Below, in pieces: positions 49,631 to 62,387 of a stretch of DNA of 64,000 nt; positions within the stretch are counted from its first letter, which is position 1, and each line of letters starts with the position of its first letter. Location: NCBI RefSeq assembly GCF_000189635.1, contig NW_002476163.1, positions 310,001 through 374,000 on the forward strand. Reading direction: 5' to 3'. The DNA is from Tetrahymena thermophila SB210 (lineage: Eukaryota > Ciliophora > Oligohymenophorea > Hymenostomatida > Tetrahymenidae). The notes beneath the pieces were generated by a model that had not been told where the DNA came from, ran no database searches, and saw nothing but the letters and a program-made list of their open reading frames with translations. The position numbers and the translations under genes were made by a program.

Positions 49631-52611
49631 TCACTTAACATATGATTATTATGAAGGAGAGTAAGGAGGTGATTAACTCCTTAACTGACTATAAGTAAGA
49701 TTAGATGCATTCCTTATAACTTGTTCAGCTTTTTCTATCAATTTTTAATTTTTTTAGATTAAATTAGAATTTCTATTAGGACTTAATTCGCTAACTTAAA
49801 ACTTTTATCTTTTAATTGTATCTTCAAAATTCATAAATTTTTCTAGTCTTTGTTGCATGGGAGATTAATTTCCACATTTTAATATTTGTTTTTTTACTTA
49901 AAAATCTAAATTTGAAATTTAGCTTTTATACAAATCATTTTCTTTTACTTTAATTAGTGAATACTATTTTTCCTCATCTAATTCTCTATTTAATAGCTTG
50001 ACTCTTCCTTCTATCGATTATAAATGCTCTATTTCCAATTTGAGTTCTTACTTGTTTTTAATTAAAGTCTCTATATTATAATTAAGATCCTTTATCATGG
50101 TTTCCTAATTAGTTATTTTAGCAGCAAATGACTCATTTTTATCACAAAGTTTTTAAATTTCTTCAATTTGATCTTTTATTACTTTTGATTAGTTAAATAT
50201 TAATTTTTCTGAGTTTGCTATTGAATCTTATAGATCTTCGATAGTAAGTTAAAGTGTGTTAATAATTTTTGCCTATTCATCAGTTTATATGATCAGTTAT
50301 TGAATTTTTTCATCTTTTCTTTAATTTTCAGAAATAAGTTTAATTCTATCAGCTTCTTACTCTTATATTTGCTTGCCTTTGGTATGTATAGTCTTCTCTA
50401 AAATTTCAGTAGAGACCTTTAATTCACTCTGTTTAGATTAATAACTCTCAATTTATTTGGATTTTTCATTAATTTCATCGTTCAACTAATTTTTATGGTA
50501 TATAGTTCATAAAATAATTTAATAATATTTGATTTATGTGATTACTTGATTTTTTTCTTTAATTTAATTTTGAATAACATTAGATTAACTCTTAATGTAT
50601 TCTTCAGATTTATTAAGATTATCTTGCATGAGCAAAATTGTTTGTTAGTTTGTGTCTAGGGTTTAGTTTAGTTGGCTTAATTGCATCTTCAGTTCATCTA
50701 TTTCCTTTATTTTTCTTACAGTTTCAGCTTCTAACTATTTCTAATAGCTTTCTTAATCTCCAATTTTTTTATTTTTTACTCTTATAACTTTATTTAAATT
50801 ATCAATTTCTTACTTGCTGTTATTCAATTAGACTGCCTTTAACTCGCATTCACTTACTTTCTGATCATATCTCTCTATTAACTTTATTTAAAAAATAAAA
50901 TATAAATTTATATCATAAAATTCAATAAAAATACATCATTGTATTCTTAATTTTTTTTAGAAATTAAACTATTTTAAGAATCAATCAAAATTTCTTATTT
51001 CTAAATATCTTATTGAAGAAGCAGGATAGTCTATTACAAAGAATTAAGACTCTCAGTTAACTCTTCCATTTTTTTGCCTTACTCTATTAATTCTTTTTCC
51101 TTCTAAAGGTTCTCCAAAATAGCAGAATTCTTTTGATTATCTAAATCTTTTATGACTAAATTCTTTTGTTTTAGAAGAAGTTCTTAATTTTATAATTCTA
51201 TTTGTAGATCATGCATTTTCAATAATTAAGTCTCTAAAGTGGCTGTTTTCTGGCTATGCTCATAAAGTAGCTATTTTTAATTATCAAATTAATTTAAATG
51301 TCAAATATTTGATTTTACTTGGTTTCTATCATCGATTTGCTATTTTATCATATTTGATTGGTTTTGTATGAAATCTTCAGCTTTATTGAGAGCTCTTTAA
51401 ACTTCAGATAAATTAAACTGCAATTCATTTATTATATTTTTTTAATCTTCTATCCTATATACCAATTCATTTATTTTATTCTCCTTCTCTGCCCCTTCTA
51501 AAGTAAGTAGATATTTAATATTTTCAAGTTCATTTAACTTTGAACTCTTAGCCTAATTTGACGTTTCCATTATGCTAAGATTTAATTTAAGATTTTTCAT
51601 TTCTGTTAGTTATTATTCCATCTGTGATATTTTAATATTACTAAAATCAAGCACCTGTAAGAATTAATTAAAAATTCTAATTACTTACTTACTTATTTAA
51701 TAAATTTATTTGTAAAAAGAAAAATTGAATAAGAGGAATTTGTTAATTTATTTCTTTAGAATTAATTTAATGACTTATTAACTAATTAAATTTATTTATT
51801 TATTTATAAATGATCAATCTATTTATTTATTTATTATTTCTATATTAAAATTTTGAGGAATCTTTACGATATTTTTTTAATGTATAACCACAAAGTAAAA
51901 AATATTATCTAAAATATGTTCATTAAAAATGCCAATTAAAATAAAAAATGATACCTAATTTTTTTTCCTTATTTCATCTAAGTATTAATTAATATTTGTT
52001 TAAAGCTACTCTATTTATGAAGTTGATGATTGATTTTACTGTATAAGGATTTTGTTTGTTTGTCTTACTTAATCTAGCTCCTAGCTTATATCTTTAACCC
52101 TAGAGTTTAATAAATTATTTTAAGCTTCAGATTGCTTATGAAGAGAGCTTAACTAGTTAATTTAGTTTTTTAGGAAAACATTTTCTTCTTCTTTATTGAG
52201 GTTTTTAGTATGAATATTCCTCATATCCTCTAATAAATTTGTAAATTATCTGTTTAGCTAATCTATTTTTGAAGTGTCTTCAACTACATGTATTTTTTCT
52301 TAAATAATTGGTGGTTTATTGCGAGCTATTTCTAATTATCTTTAAAAAAAATTGTTTTATTCAATTAAAGAATTCATCTATTATTGGAGGTTATTTATTT
52401 TAGAAGTATCTTCAACTAATTATAGCTCTTTTTATACAATAACTGGTACCTAATTTTATGCTTCCTTAGTGACATAAGTAAAACCTTAGCTAGAAAGTGG
52501 CGAATTTATCTGCTTTACTGGGATTCCTCTAGGAGATGAGGCTGAAATCATTTAATATGGTAGTGGTTTTGTCTCTACTACGCTTATCGGGATATATGTA
52601 GAATTTCTCAT
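49631..52611 (-). CDS. coiled-coil protein with duplicated N-terminal motif (multi-exon)
   Basis: The start at 52611 opens a polar N-terminus (MRNSTYIPISVVETKPLP) followed by two similar units: one with PVIVQKEL then VEDTSKINNL, the other with PPIIQEKI then VEDTSKIDQL. The rest is almost wholly coiled-coil, rich in Leu, Gln, Asn, Glu and Lys with heptad spacing. It ends in a Ser/Pro/Gln tail (SQSPPYSPSQQSYVK). At least two introns are needed, at roughly 51660-51960 and 50885-51000, where the frame is broken by TGA and the sequence turns A/T-rich; exact junctions are not fixed. No membrane segment was seen. The neighbours include ciliary-type genes, so a cytoskeletal role is plausible but unproven. 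No family was recognised. Confidence 0.65.
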
Positions 52612-53206
52612 TTACCTAGTTTGAAAATTAAACCTTAAAATTTATTTATTTATTAGATTAATTAATAATATTTTTGGGCTGATTTCTACTTAAAATTAGT
52701 TATTAATCTTCTATCAATAGTTCTACTTTAAAGAGGTATCAAGTTAAAATTAATTTGCACTAATTGTAATAAAATCAATAAAAATTGAATCCAGCAAGTT
52801 TGCCATCAGGAAGTGAATAATTTCATTATTCCAATAAATTTTATAAATTTGTTAATTTTATTTACATTTAATATTTATTGAGTATGTTATTGTTAATATA
52901 AATTTTATTATTTTGAATAAAATTAAATATTTTATAAATATAATACAAAATTTTAATTTCTTAATGATTTACAATTTACTATAAATACTTTTGAAAATAA
53001 TTATTCAAACCCTTTTTTTTAAATATTATTGAAGCAAATAAATTTAAGTGTTTCTATAACATTAAAAACGAAATATTTGATTTAAAAATAGTAAATTTAT
53101 ACTAATTAGCAAATTATAAAATAAATTAAAAGATAGGATGGAGTATTTAAGGTAAAATAGACCTAAAAATTCTTCATTGATTAATTTAAATTGTTTTATT
53201 GATTGA
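52612..53206. other. A/T-rich intergenic stretch
   Basis: No coding frame supported; it separates two minus-strand genes. Confidence 0.5.
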
Positions 53207-55480
53207 TCACAAAGACTTTTCAATAGTCTTTAACTCTTTTAACAATGGATAAATATCTTTTCCAGTGTCTTTCCATTCACCAATTGCTGATTCAGCCCAT
53301 GATTTGAAGATTCTTTTATCAATTTCAATTGAATTACGGAGGTCCATATCTTCTTCTAATTCTTTATCAAATCTATCTTAGACCTTTTGTTTCTTTTCAT
53401 CCTTTAAAATAAAATATTTAAATAATTTCTATTTTAGAAAAATAACATAAAAATTTACAATCTAAGATTGTTAAAATTGGCGGATATTTAACTCTCTCCT
53501 TTTATGGAATAACTTTTCTTCTTTTTCTCCATTTTCCTTTATTTAAATTGCTACTATTAAATACTTGCTAATTAAAAACAAATTTTACAATGATCTTAGA
53601 TTACTGAAGTAACTACTAAGCAAATTCATTTTCTTTTCTTTTTCTCTCTTCTTCTAATTTCTTTTTGATCTCAATACTTTCTTTGATGCTTTATTTTATT
53701 TCCTATATAACAATTAAAAAATTGTGTAAAAAAATGAAATGAAACATTACTTCTCTTCTTTTTTTGAGCTCATTTTCTTTTTCTTGCTTTTATTTCTCTT
53801 CTTTTTCTTACTGTTGTTTTACCTTTCAATATAAAAATGTCGAAAAATCTTTCTTTTAGTGAAAAATTTACTTAAGCCTAAATTCTTTATTCTTCATTGT
53901 CTTTCTTTTGCTTCATCTACGATACCTAAAAGTCATATAATTTTTATCTTATTTCTATTTTTTCTCTTATTTTTTGCTCTTCCCTAAGCTTTCTCATTTC
54001 AACAAGCTAACTCTTATTCTAAATGTATTCCTACATTTTACTATCTTCTTGCTATTCTTTTTGTCTCATTTAATCCATGTAAATCTATTTAAATTAAAAA
54101 TATATTAAACATCATTAGCTATTTTTCTCTTTTACTTCTTTTTTCTTCTACTCCTCATTTAATTGATTTTATAAATCCTAAAACATTTACTTTTATTTCC
54201 TTCTTTTTTCTATATTTTCTTAATTTTCTTCATTTGCCCTTTCCTTTATAAGTGCACCTTCTTTCTGGTCATCCATAATTTATTAAATTTTTTTTTCTTT
54301 CATTTCTTAAAGCTATTTAGCAAGGTCTTATTTCATTTATTAAAGCTATGCTAGTTTTTTTTCCTTTAATTTTTATTTTTCCTCTTCTTCATGCTTTTAA
54401 TTCATTGAAAAAAAGTATTATAGTGCTTTGATTAATATTATTTACCATTTTTATTGTTTCCATTTGTTGGGTCTGCTCATTATTGTAATTATTGTTTATA
54501 TCATCAACATATTTTTTGAGTTCCATTTATTCTTTTCTTTCTTGCATTATAGCAGAAAATAGCATAGATTTTTTGAATTATCTCACTCTAGGATCTTAGG
54601 CAAATATTTTCTCATTTGAGTCTTTTATGATTTTTCTATATTGTTCCCTTTAATAAGCTTCTTCTTGTTCATCAATTAATCTTTTTTCTTTCTCTATTTT
54701 CTCAAATTTTTCATATCTCTCTTTTTCCTTTTTCTAAGTGATGTTAAGTAGATTATCTGGCCAATTTTCTATTCTTTTCATAGATAACTCATGCAGTTTC
54801 TTTTTCTAAATTAATCAACAATATAAATTAATAAATTGTTCTTAATTTTATCAGTATTCAAAGTAAATTTATTTATTTATTAATTTTTTTATCTACTACT
54901 TATTATCAAAATAAAACATTTTTCTCTGATAATTTATTATTTTAAAGATTTTTCAATCAATTGAATATTATTGACATGTTATTTAATATCAGCTGTTGCT
55001 GTTTCCAATTTTATATAAATATCATTTTTAATCTCAGTGAACTCATATTTTATAATAAATTTAGATAAAAAAGTAGAAAAATTTACTTCTGCTTATCTGT
55101 CATAGGTTGGTAAATCATCCTCCATTTTAATCCTCTATTTTATTTTATTTAGTTCATCTTATGAAATTATGCAAAGAGACTTAGCTAAGCTACTTTTATC
55201 TAAAGATTCGCTCTTAATGCCTTCAGTTCTTAATCTGTTTAGTAATTATGATAAGATTACAATTTTAAATTATTTACAACAACCAAAGTCTTAAATAATA
55301 GAAATAAAATTACGATCTTAAATTATTTGTGGATTTAGTAGATAGGTCCTTTTAAGTTTATTTATTGTAATAAATCTATGGTAATCCAGATTAATAAATT
55401 CCACTGCTACTATTATTATTGTACCTTTAATTTAAAGTGCTTTAACCAACTGATTTAAGTAAATGATTAGGTGATTGCAT
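53207..55480 (-). CDS. CFAP210: CFAP210 (CCDC173) homologue, ciliary doublet inner protein
   Basis: A multi-exon gene; in-phase exons are 55314-55480, 55087-55234 and 54446-54805, with further short exons down to 53207. Three stretches match CFAP210, a TPH-domain protein that binds inside ciliary doublet microtubules. Exon 2 has LCIISQDELNKIKQRI, like the family's ILSKEE-R-I start. Exon 3 has HELSMKRIENWPDN, then LIDEQEEAYQREQ, then DPRVRQFKKSMLFSAIMQER, then EQMELK, in the family order (S-K-x-x-x-x-W-P-x-T; D-x-E-E-A-x-Y; D-R-V-K-x-x-H-x-A-L-L-x-x-E-V-x-x-E-R; Q-I-E-L-K). The next exon has KEKKIQQIMDDQKEGALI. The C-terminus ends DIYPLLKELKTIEKSL. Nearly all of it is helical and charged. Orthology is strongly suggested; distinction from CFAP45, CFAP53 and MNS1 rests on the DPRVRQF region. 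Confidence 0.75.
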
Positions 55481-56572
55481 AGCTAATTTGTTGTTAGTCT
55501 AAATACTGTAAAATAATAATAATGTAAGAATAAGCTTTAATTCTATTTTATTTTGAATATTTTATTTTACGAAAGTAGATTAGACTATTATAAATTTTTA
55601 GTTGCCATTTTATCTTGGATAAAATTTAGAGATTTTTTATCAACTTTTTTGTTTAATAACTTAATTTAAACGTTTTATATAAATATATATACTCTGAATG
55701 AGTAATTTGCCAATTACTTTTATTTATTTATTTAATTGTTTATTTGCAATCGCGGAGTGTTAATTATTATTAATGATTCTTACTAATTAATTCATATGTG
55801 TTTTGCTATTTAAATACATTTCTATTGAAATAAAAGTAATAACTTATTAAAATCCTAGTATAAATCTTTATTAACTATTGTTTTTCAAAAAAAATAACTA
55901 AAATAATTTTGAATAAAATTTCAAGATTTTAAACATTGTTTTTTTTCTTCAAAATTTATCAATATTGATTTATTTTAAAGATGTTTAATGTGAATATTAA
56001 AAAAGTACAACAAAATTTAAATAATTATAAAATAAATTTTTTTTACTATCTAATTTATTGAAAGTATTTGTTAATTTTTTCTTTTAAAAAAACTAAAAAT
56101 AAAGTTAGTCTCTCTTTAAGGTGTATTTTATGAGATAAAAATTATTAAATTTATAGAATATTTATTTAATATTTGTTAGTGATAAATATTGTTGAGTAAT
56201 TTTTTCATATTGATATTTATTTAAGATAAAAAGCTAGATTTATTTTATAATTCATTTTATTAATTTGGAAATGATAAAATCCTTTTAAATACAAAAATAA
56301 ATAATAAGCTTTTGTTTGTTTTTAAAACTTACTTCTAAAATTAAATTATTTTTGGTTAATTTGTGAAAGTTTAATTAATTTTTCTCATTATTCAAACTTA
56401 AAAATGTTGGAATCTTTAATATAAAATAGAGAGTTTTTAAATAAAAATACACCTAATTGCTAAAAAAATAGGATAAGTTGATAAAACATTATTAAATTTT
56501 TTACTCTTTTTAGAATTTATAAAGAATTTTTATATATTTACAATAAATTAATTAACATAGTTAGAATTATAT
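55481..56572. other. A/T-rich intergenic stretch
   Basis: No coding frame supported. It holds the promoter side of the CFAP210-like gene and the 3' side of the LRR-membrane gene. Confidence 0.5.
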
Positions 56573-59500
56573 TCAATCTAATCCGAGACATTTACTTATA
56601 CATCCGTTTCTTTGTACTAAGCAACAGCATACTTCTCTATGATTCCTTAAAATCTTATTGTATTCTTATTCATCTTTTTGAGTTTAACTAACTATTTCTT
56701 CGTTTCTAATAAACACTCTCTCTAAATCCTCTTGTTTACTCATTTTAAGAGGCCAACTCCACCATTTTATAGTTGTATATGCTTAAATTACTGAAAGAGA
56801 AAGACTTACAATTACATATTCAAATATGTTACCATCAGATTCGTCATTTGATAGGATATAAATTAAGTAAATTATATTAAGGACAATCATTAAATAGTCT
56901 TGCAAAACAAATTTTAAAAAGCTAGTCATAAGATTATCAGGTATCTTTAATCTAGTGATTCTTCTTTCTGGTAAATAAGGATACACCAATTTAGGAAGTA
57001 GCATCATACTATAAAAATAAATAAAGTTAATATTTAATCTTTAATTAAATAATTAAATAAAATACGAGCATAAATCGGCAAGGATTGTAAAACGAGTTAT
57101 CACTGGGAATAAAGTGTCAGTTTATAAAGGTTTAAATAGATATCTCAACTGTTTAAAAGCTCTCAAGAAGAAAACTATACAAACAGAAATAAAAATTAAA
57201 TCAAAAACTAAACTTTGATCAAAGCATTTTTTGCCATAAATTAATACAACAAAATCAACCATAAAAAGAGATTTTAAGATCATGCTAAAAAATAGTTTAA
57301 CAACCCAAGCAAAAGGGAACGAGTTAAATTCCTTTCTGGGGATTTCATACATGTTTCTAACCAGATTTTTAATCAAATTATACTCAAGGATCGTAATGAA
57401 AAACGAAACACCAATAAATATATAAAATATTTTATGTGAAACTCCATTTTCACAGTTATCATAGAAGTAGAATGGCAAAACTTTTTATTAAAAAAATATC
57501 TCTTTAACTTTTCTTTTCAATAAATTTAATTATCAAAAGTTAAAAAAAAAATAACTTTTCATTTAAAAATAATTTATTTATTTTTATTGATAAAAATTTA
57601 ACAAACAATTTTTTTAATTTTATTTGCAGGTTAGGCAATTTGATATTTTTTTTAAATTAAGATATATTTTACTGAAAGAAAGAGAGTAGAATCCAACTGA
57701 TGCGATCCATAAGTAAAATTTATAAATAGAAATTCTAAATCTAATGCTAATGTCTAAATCTTAAATAGCTTTCTCATAGAAAAATGTAATATCTTTAATC
57801 TTAATTTTAAATAAATTTTTAAGGAATCTTATTAAACATTATGGAATACAACAACAACAAAAGCTAAGACAAGAACAGCATCCAGTATCAGCTTAAATTT
57901 CTTTAGGATTTTAATTTTATGGGACAATAGGTTTATTTAAATCTTGCTATTGCATCTTTCCTTTGCTTTGTTCTTAAACAGGATTTTTTTATTCGACTTT
58001 TTCATTTTAGCTTTGTTAATTATTTTCATTTTATTCTTGCTTCAGTGGTTGATCTTCTTAAATTTTATCACTTTATATACTCTTTTAATCTTCATCTTAA
58101 TTATTTTTTTTATCAGCTTCTTTATTACTTTTTTTATCTTCCTCTTAATTACTTTTTATTTCTTCTTCCTCTTATATCTTTTTTGAATCTTAATCTCCTT
58201 CCTTTTCATTTTTTTTTTAATCACCATTTTTTTAATTTGTATCCTCTTCAATTATCGATTTATCAAGTTCTTCTTGGTTTTCTTCATCTTTCTATTTAAT
58301 CATTAGCTTTGGCTTACCCAAAAATTCCTCTAAATCTTGTCTTTCATAATTTATACAACAAAATGACCCTTTAGGCTTAAGTGAATATCTAAACTCTTCA
58401 AATTTTTTTACTAGTATTAAACCAAATATAACGGCATTAATTACACTCGAAATAGCTGAAATAATAATGCTCGTTTATTATAAATTATCGCTGACTTTTT
58501 TATCCATCAAAAAGATTATTTTAAGTACTAGCATAGGGAAGTTATCAAAGATTAATTTTAGTAGAGTGAAGCACATATTAACAGGAACTATCCAAGAGCT
58601 AGAAAATAATAAAGAAACATTAACTTCCTTAAAATCCATAATATAACTTATGCCAAACATATTTAAAAAATTAGTTAATTAACTAAAAACATCAGCAAGC
58701 AAATAAGGTTTTTTCTATTATTTAAAATTTTTATTTAATATATTTTAAAAAAAATTTTTTTACATCTTTTATATTGTCAGAAAAGTTTGTAACATACCTC
58801 ATCAAACCAATTATTTATGAAAAATTGAATAAAAAGTTAGTTCCTATAAAGCAAAGCGAAATTATGAATAATGTCCAATAGTTACAGGTATGTGTAATTG
58901 TGATAAATAAAAAGTTGGCATATAAATCAAATTTTCCTATTAATGAAACTAAAAGCAAAGCATATAAATCTCCCTGATTTTTAAGATGTTCAGTGAGTCT
59001 TCTTCTCCAACTTTATTTTAAAATATTTTTTGCAGTAAATTTACAATTAAAACTTTTTTTTTTTACGATTTATCTCTTCCAGAAAGAAGTTTTGGTCTTT
59101 GGTTTGGAATAATTGAATATTTTATGATAGAAAATTCTATTAAAATGCTAACAAGACAGAATCCAGCAAAAATAATATGAGACACATACTTTTTGATTAA
59201 AATTCATTTTTAATTGATGCTTAGCTTTTAAATTTTAATTAATATTTGAATTATAAATCTTACACTATGTCCCTTTCCACAGTCGTTTGTGAAGAAGAAA
59301 GGAATTATAACAGAAGCAGTTAAAACAATTAGCCAAAAAACAGTAAAATAAAACAAATACCAACCTTTGTTTTCAATTAATTCTTTCTCAATAGGATCCT
59401 AAAAATAAAATTTGTAAATAATTAATTAATTAATTAATATTTTAAATTTAATTTCTACTTTATCGATTTCATCTTCATAGTCTTTTTGTTGTTCATGAGA

Positions 59501-62356
59501 GATAATGATACCATTTTTTAGTTATTTTCTTTAATTTTGTAGTAATTTAATTGATAAAGATTTGAGGCAGTTTGTTAATTAATTAGGACTAGGTGCAAAA
59601 ACTACTTCTAATCTTTCTAAAAAAGGGAAATTTTTCTTTAAGTCGCATCTCATGAAAGAAGAGAATTGTTAATCATTTAAGTGATTAATTTAATTTAGAT
59701 GTAAAACTTACCCTCCTTCTTTAACTAACTAATTTCTTACGACTATTGTTCTAACATCATTCATTTATAAACCTTTTAAACCAAGGGGAGAATATATTAG
59801 ATAATGTAAATAAAAAAAATAAATACCCTGTAGTAAATCAAAAAGTCTGAATTCCATTATATTTTCCTAGTCGAAACTTTTTATTTCAACATACTTTTAG
59901 TCTCTGTAGTAGCTGAGAGTAACCAAATTTCTTACAGTAAGAGTTTCTGTTGCTTATGCTATTTCTGGAAGAAAATTCTAAATTTGAATCAAGTTCTGTT
60001 CTTCTTAAGCTCTAAAAACTTCTTCTTTAAAATCGCAAAAGGTGTTAAAGAAATCTTTGCAGAAAAGTAAAAATCTGTCACAAACTATTGGTTAATTTTT
60101 ATAATTTTAATTATATTTTGTTTTTTAAATAAATATGAATTTACTTGAAAAACTAGGCTTAGAAGCATTAAACTCATTATATAAATTAAAATGAGAGTAT
60201 TCTAAGTATGCAAGAGGTTTGCCTCTTTATCTTACTATCTTATGAAGAGCCCTTGATAAGCTTTGTAATTGCTACTCCTGGAATTATATACCTCCTATGT
60301 ACAATCTTTCAAGAGATTGTTCATTTTTGTTGATTAAATTTAAGAAGTCATTAAAATTTTCTGGCAATTCAAGCTGAGTGCAGTCAGAATAATCAATAAC
60401 GATAATAGGATTAAAGTATTTTAGATTTAGACTTGTTTTTAAAACCTTTAAATTAAACAAATTTTAGAGTAGGTAGAAGATTTTATTTGTAATTTTACTT
60501 GATAATCATAAAGAAATTGCAGATGAATTTCATCGAGAGTCTAAGAATTGCAAAATAGAGATATTATTGTATCTATATCGTCCTCCTCATTGAAGATATA
60601 TTTAATAGGAATTTAGTAGTTTTAAATATAATTTGAATTGGGATTATAGTATTTATTCATATTCATTCTTCTGGCCCTTAAATACATTTACTTTATTGCA
60701 GGAAATTTATTACTTATTATACTATTTTAGTTTGATCTTCCATTTATTCCACCCAACCCTGATATTTCGATGTTCTCTATTTAAGGCATGCTAGCAATAG
60801 ATTTCAGAATTTTATTTTCATAATATTTTTGGCTTTTGTAGTCTATAGTATCATTCAATATTTCCATTTAAGAGTTTTTCATATTACTTTGACCCATGAA
60901 ATTGCTATTATTATTATTTGGGTCTACTTTCTATAAATAAAAGCTATATGAATATTATGTTGAAATAACAATTTTAAATTTACACTATTTTATAAAGAAT
61001 TCAATTAAGAATTAGGTCCACTCCTTATCTAACTTTATTTATTATTTTCAGTTGATACCTTACTTGAAGACTATTAATTAATCAATTCTTTATTCTTGTT
61101 ACCTTCCATTGTAATCGATAAATTTTTAATGTTTCTCAAGCTATAGAGTGATGGAGCTATTTTTGAAAGACCTTCTTCTGCAATATAATTATATCTGTTA
61201 AAATTTAAAAATCTATTAAATTTAAATTTAATAGCATATTATTTACCTTAAATCTACTTTAAAAGATGAAATACCTAGGGTAGAAATAGATTTTATTGTT
61301 TTTTTGACTAGTCTATTCCTCTTAAAATTAAGAATTAAAGTTGTAAGGTTTGGTCTTGTATAAAGAGCCTTACCAAATTTGTATTCAAAATGACGCATAA
61401 GACGATCGCCTAAGCTATTTTATGCCACATTTAAATTAAGATATTAAAGCTTATCCATACACGAAATAGCATCAGCTACATGCTCAAGAGCTGTATAAAA
61501 ATTTATCATCCACATGCAGCACGAGCCAATTAGAGGTAAAAACTATAAACAAACTCTTAAATAGTACCCGCAATAGCAGCTCAAGCAAAATTCCTTCATT
61601 TCTTTAATATTTAATAGTATATTTTTAAGCGATAAGATATAAAATTAAAAAAAAATTAAGCAAATATTCAATAGATCCTACCTATTTTTTCTAAATCGAG
61701 CTTAAGGCATGTTAGATTTGTTAGGTATTTTAAAGAACTAGCTAAGCGCTCAACAAAATTAGGTCCAAGAGGATTTAATGAAACATTCAGGTTCAAATTT
61801 TATAGTAAAGTTAAAAAAGAAAGACATGTTGCAAAATCTTTACCCATATCATAGCTCATATTTGTATTTTCTAAATTGAGATTTAGGCTTTGATTTTAAA
61901 AATTATAAATTAAAATTTAAGTAAATCAATTACTTACTTTTATAGGCAGGAGCTTTGAGATCTGAGAAAAGCAATTAACTTATAGCAAGCATTATCTACT
62001 GATAGATCGTTATAGTCCAAGTGCAAATATAAAGATTTCAGACGAACTTCTGTTGTAGAAAGAGTTGTTAAAAGAGGAGCTATTTTAATTTTTTCTACTT
62101 CATCATCGTAAGAAGAAAGAGATAGCTTTAAATACAAGCTTTTTAGATGCCTGTTTAGTTTCATCGCTTTGGCTATTTACTCAATCTCAGCTAAACTGTA
62201 TTTTCCTCTTGAAATTTACTCTCGAAAATCAATTAAAAGGATCCTTGTTTAGCTTACTTGTTAGAATACCTGCTAATTAATATCTTCTGTGGTGAATAAA
62301 AATAAATAGTCTTCTCCTGTTATGCTTTCCTAATTTAAGAGATATTTTTTTAATGT
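56573..62356 (-). CDS. LRR (RNI-like) plus multi-pass membrane protein, multi-exon; possibly fused to NPHP1-like part
   Basis: A multi-exon reading. The first part (62356 to about 61080) has RNI-type LRR units such as LKSLYLHLDYNDLS, LQNLNLNVSLNPLG, LQYLNLNVAQNSLGD and LRNIKNLSITMEGN. A Ser/Asn-rich linker follows near 60900-61060, then more LRR-like text (LERLYIGGIQF, LERLEVVFAP). From about 59400 there are six or more hydrophobic segments, beginning FYFTVFWLIVLTASVIIPFF. Between them are Cys clusters (TGCCSCLSFCCCCIPQC near 57870; VCCCLVQRNGC near the end), likely palmitoylation sites, and a long Glu/Lys/Gln-rich loop near 57920-58320. It ends CLGLD then TGA. No family is known to me for the C-terminal part. 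The 5' end joins in phase to the NPHP1-like exons through a possible 31-bp intron (62357-62387). A separate start at ATG 62164 is the alternative. Confidence 0.6.
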
Positions 62357-62387
62357 CTAAAATACATAAAAGTATTTTTTAATTTAC

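Noticed and set aside
58045..58299. Plus-strand Phe/Leu-rich frames opposite the minus-strand membrane gene
   Set aside because: They are the complement of a Lys/Glu/Gln-rich coding loop on the minus strand; the hydrophobic text is a by-product of A-rich codons.
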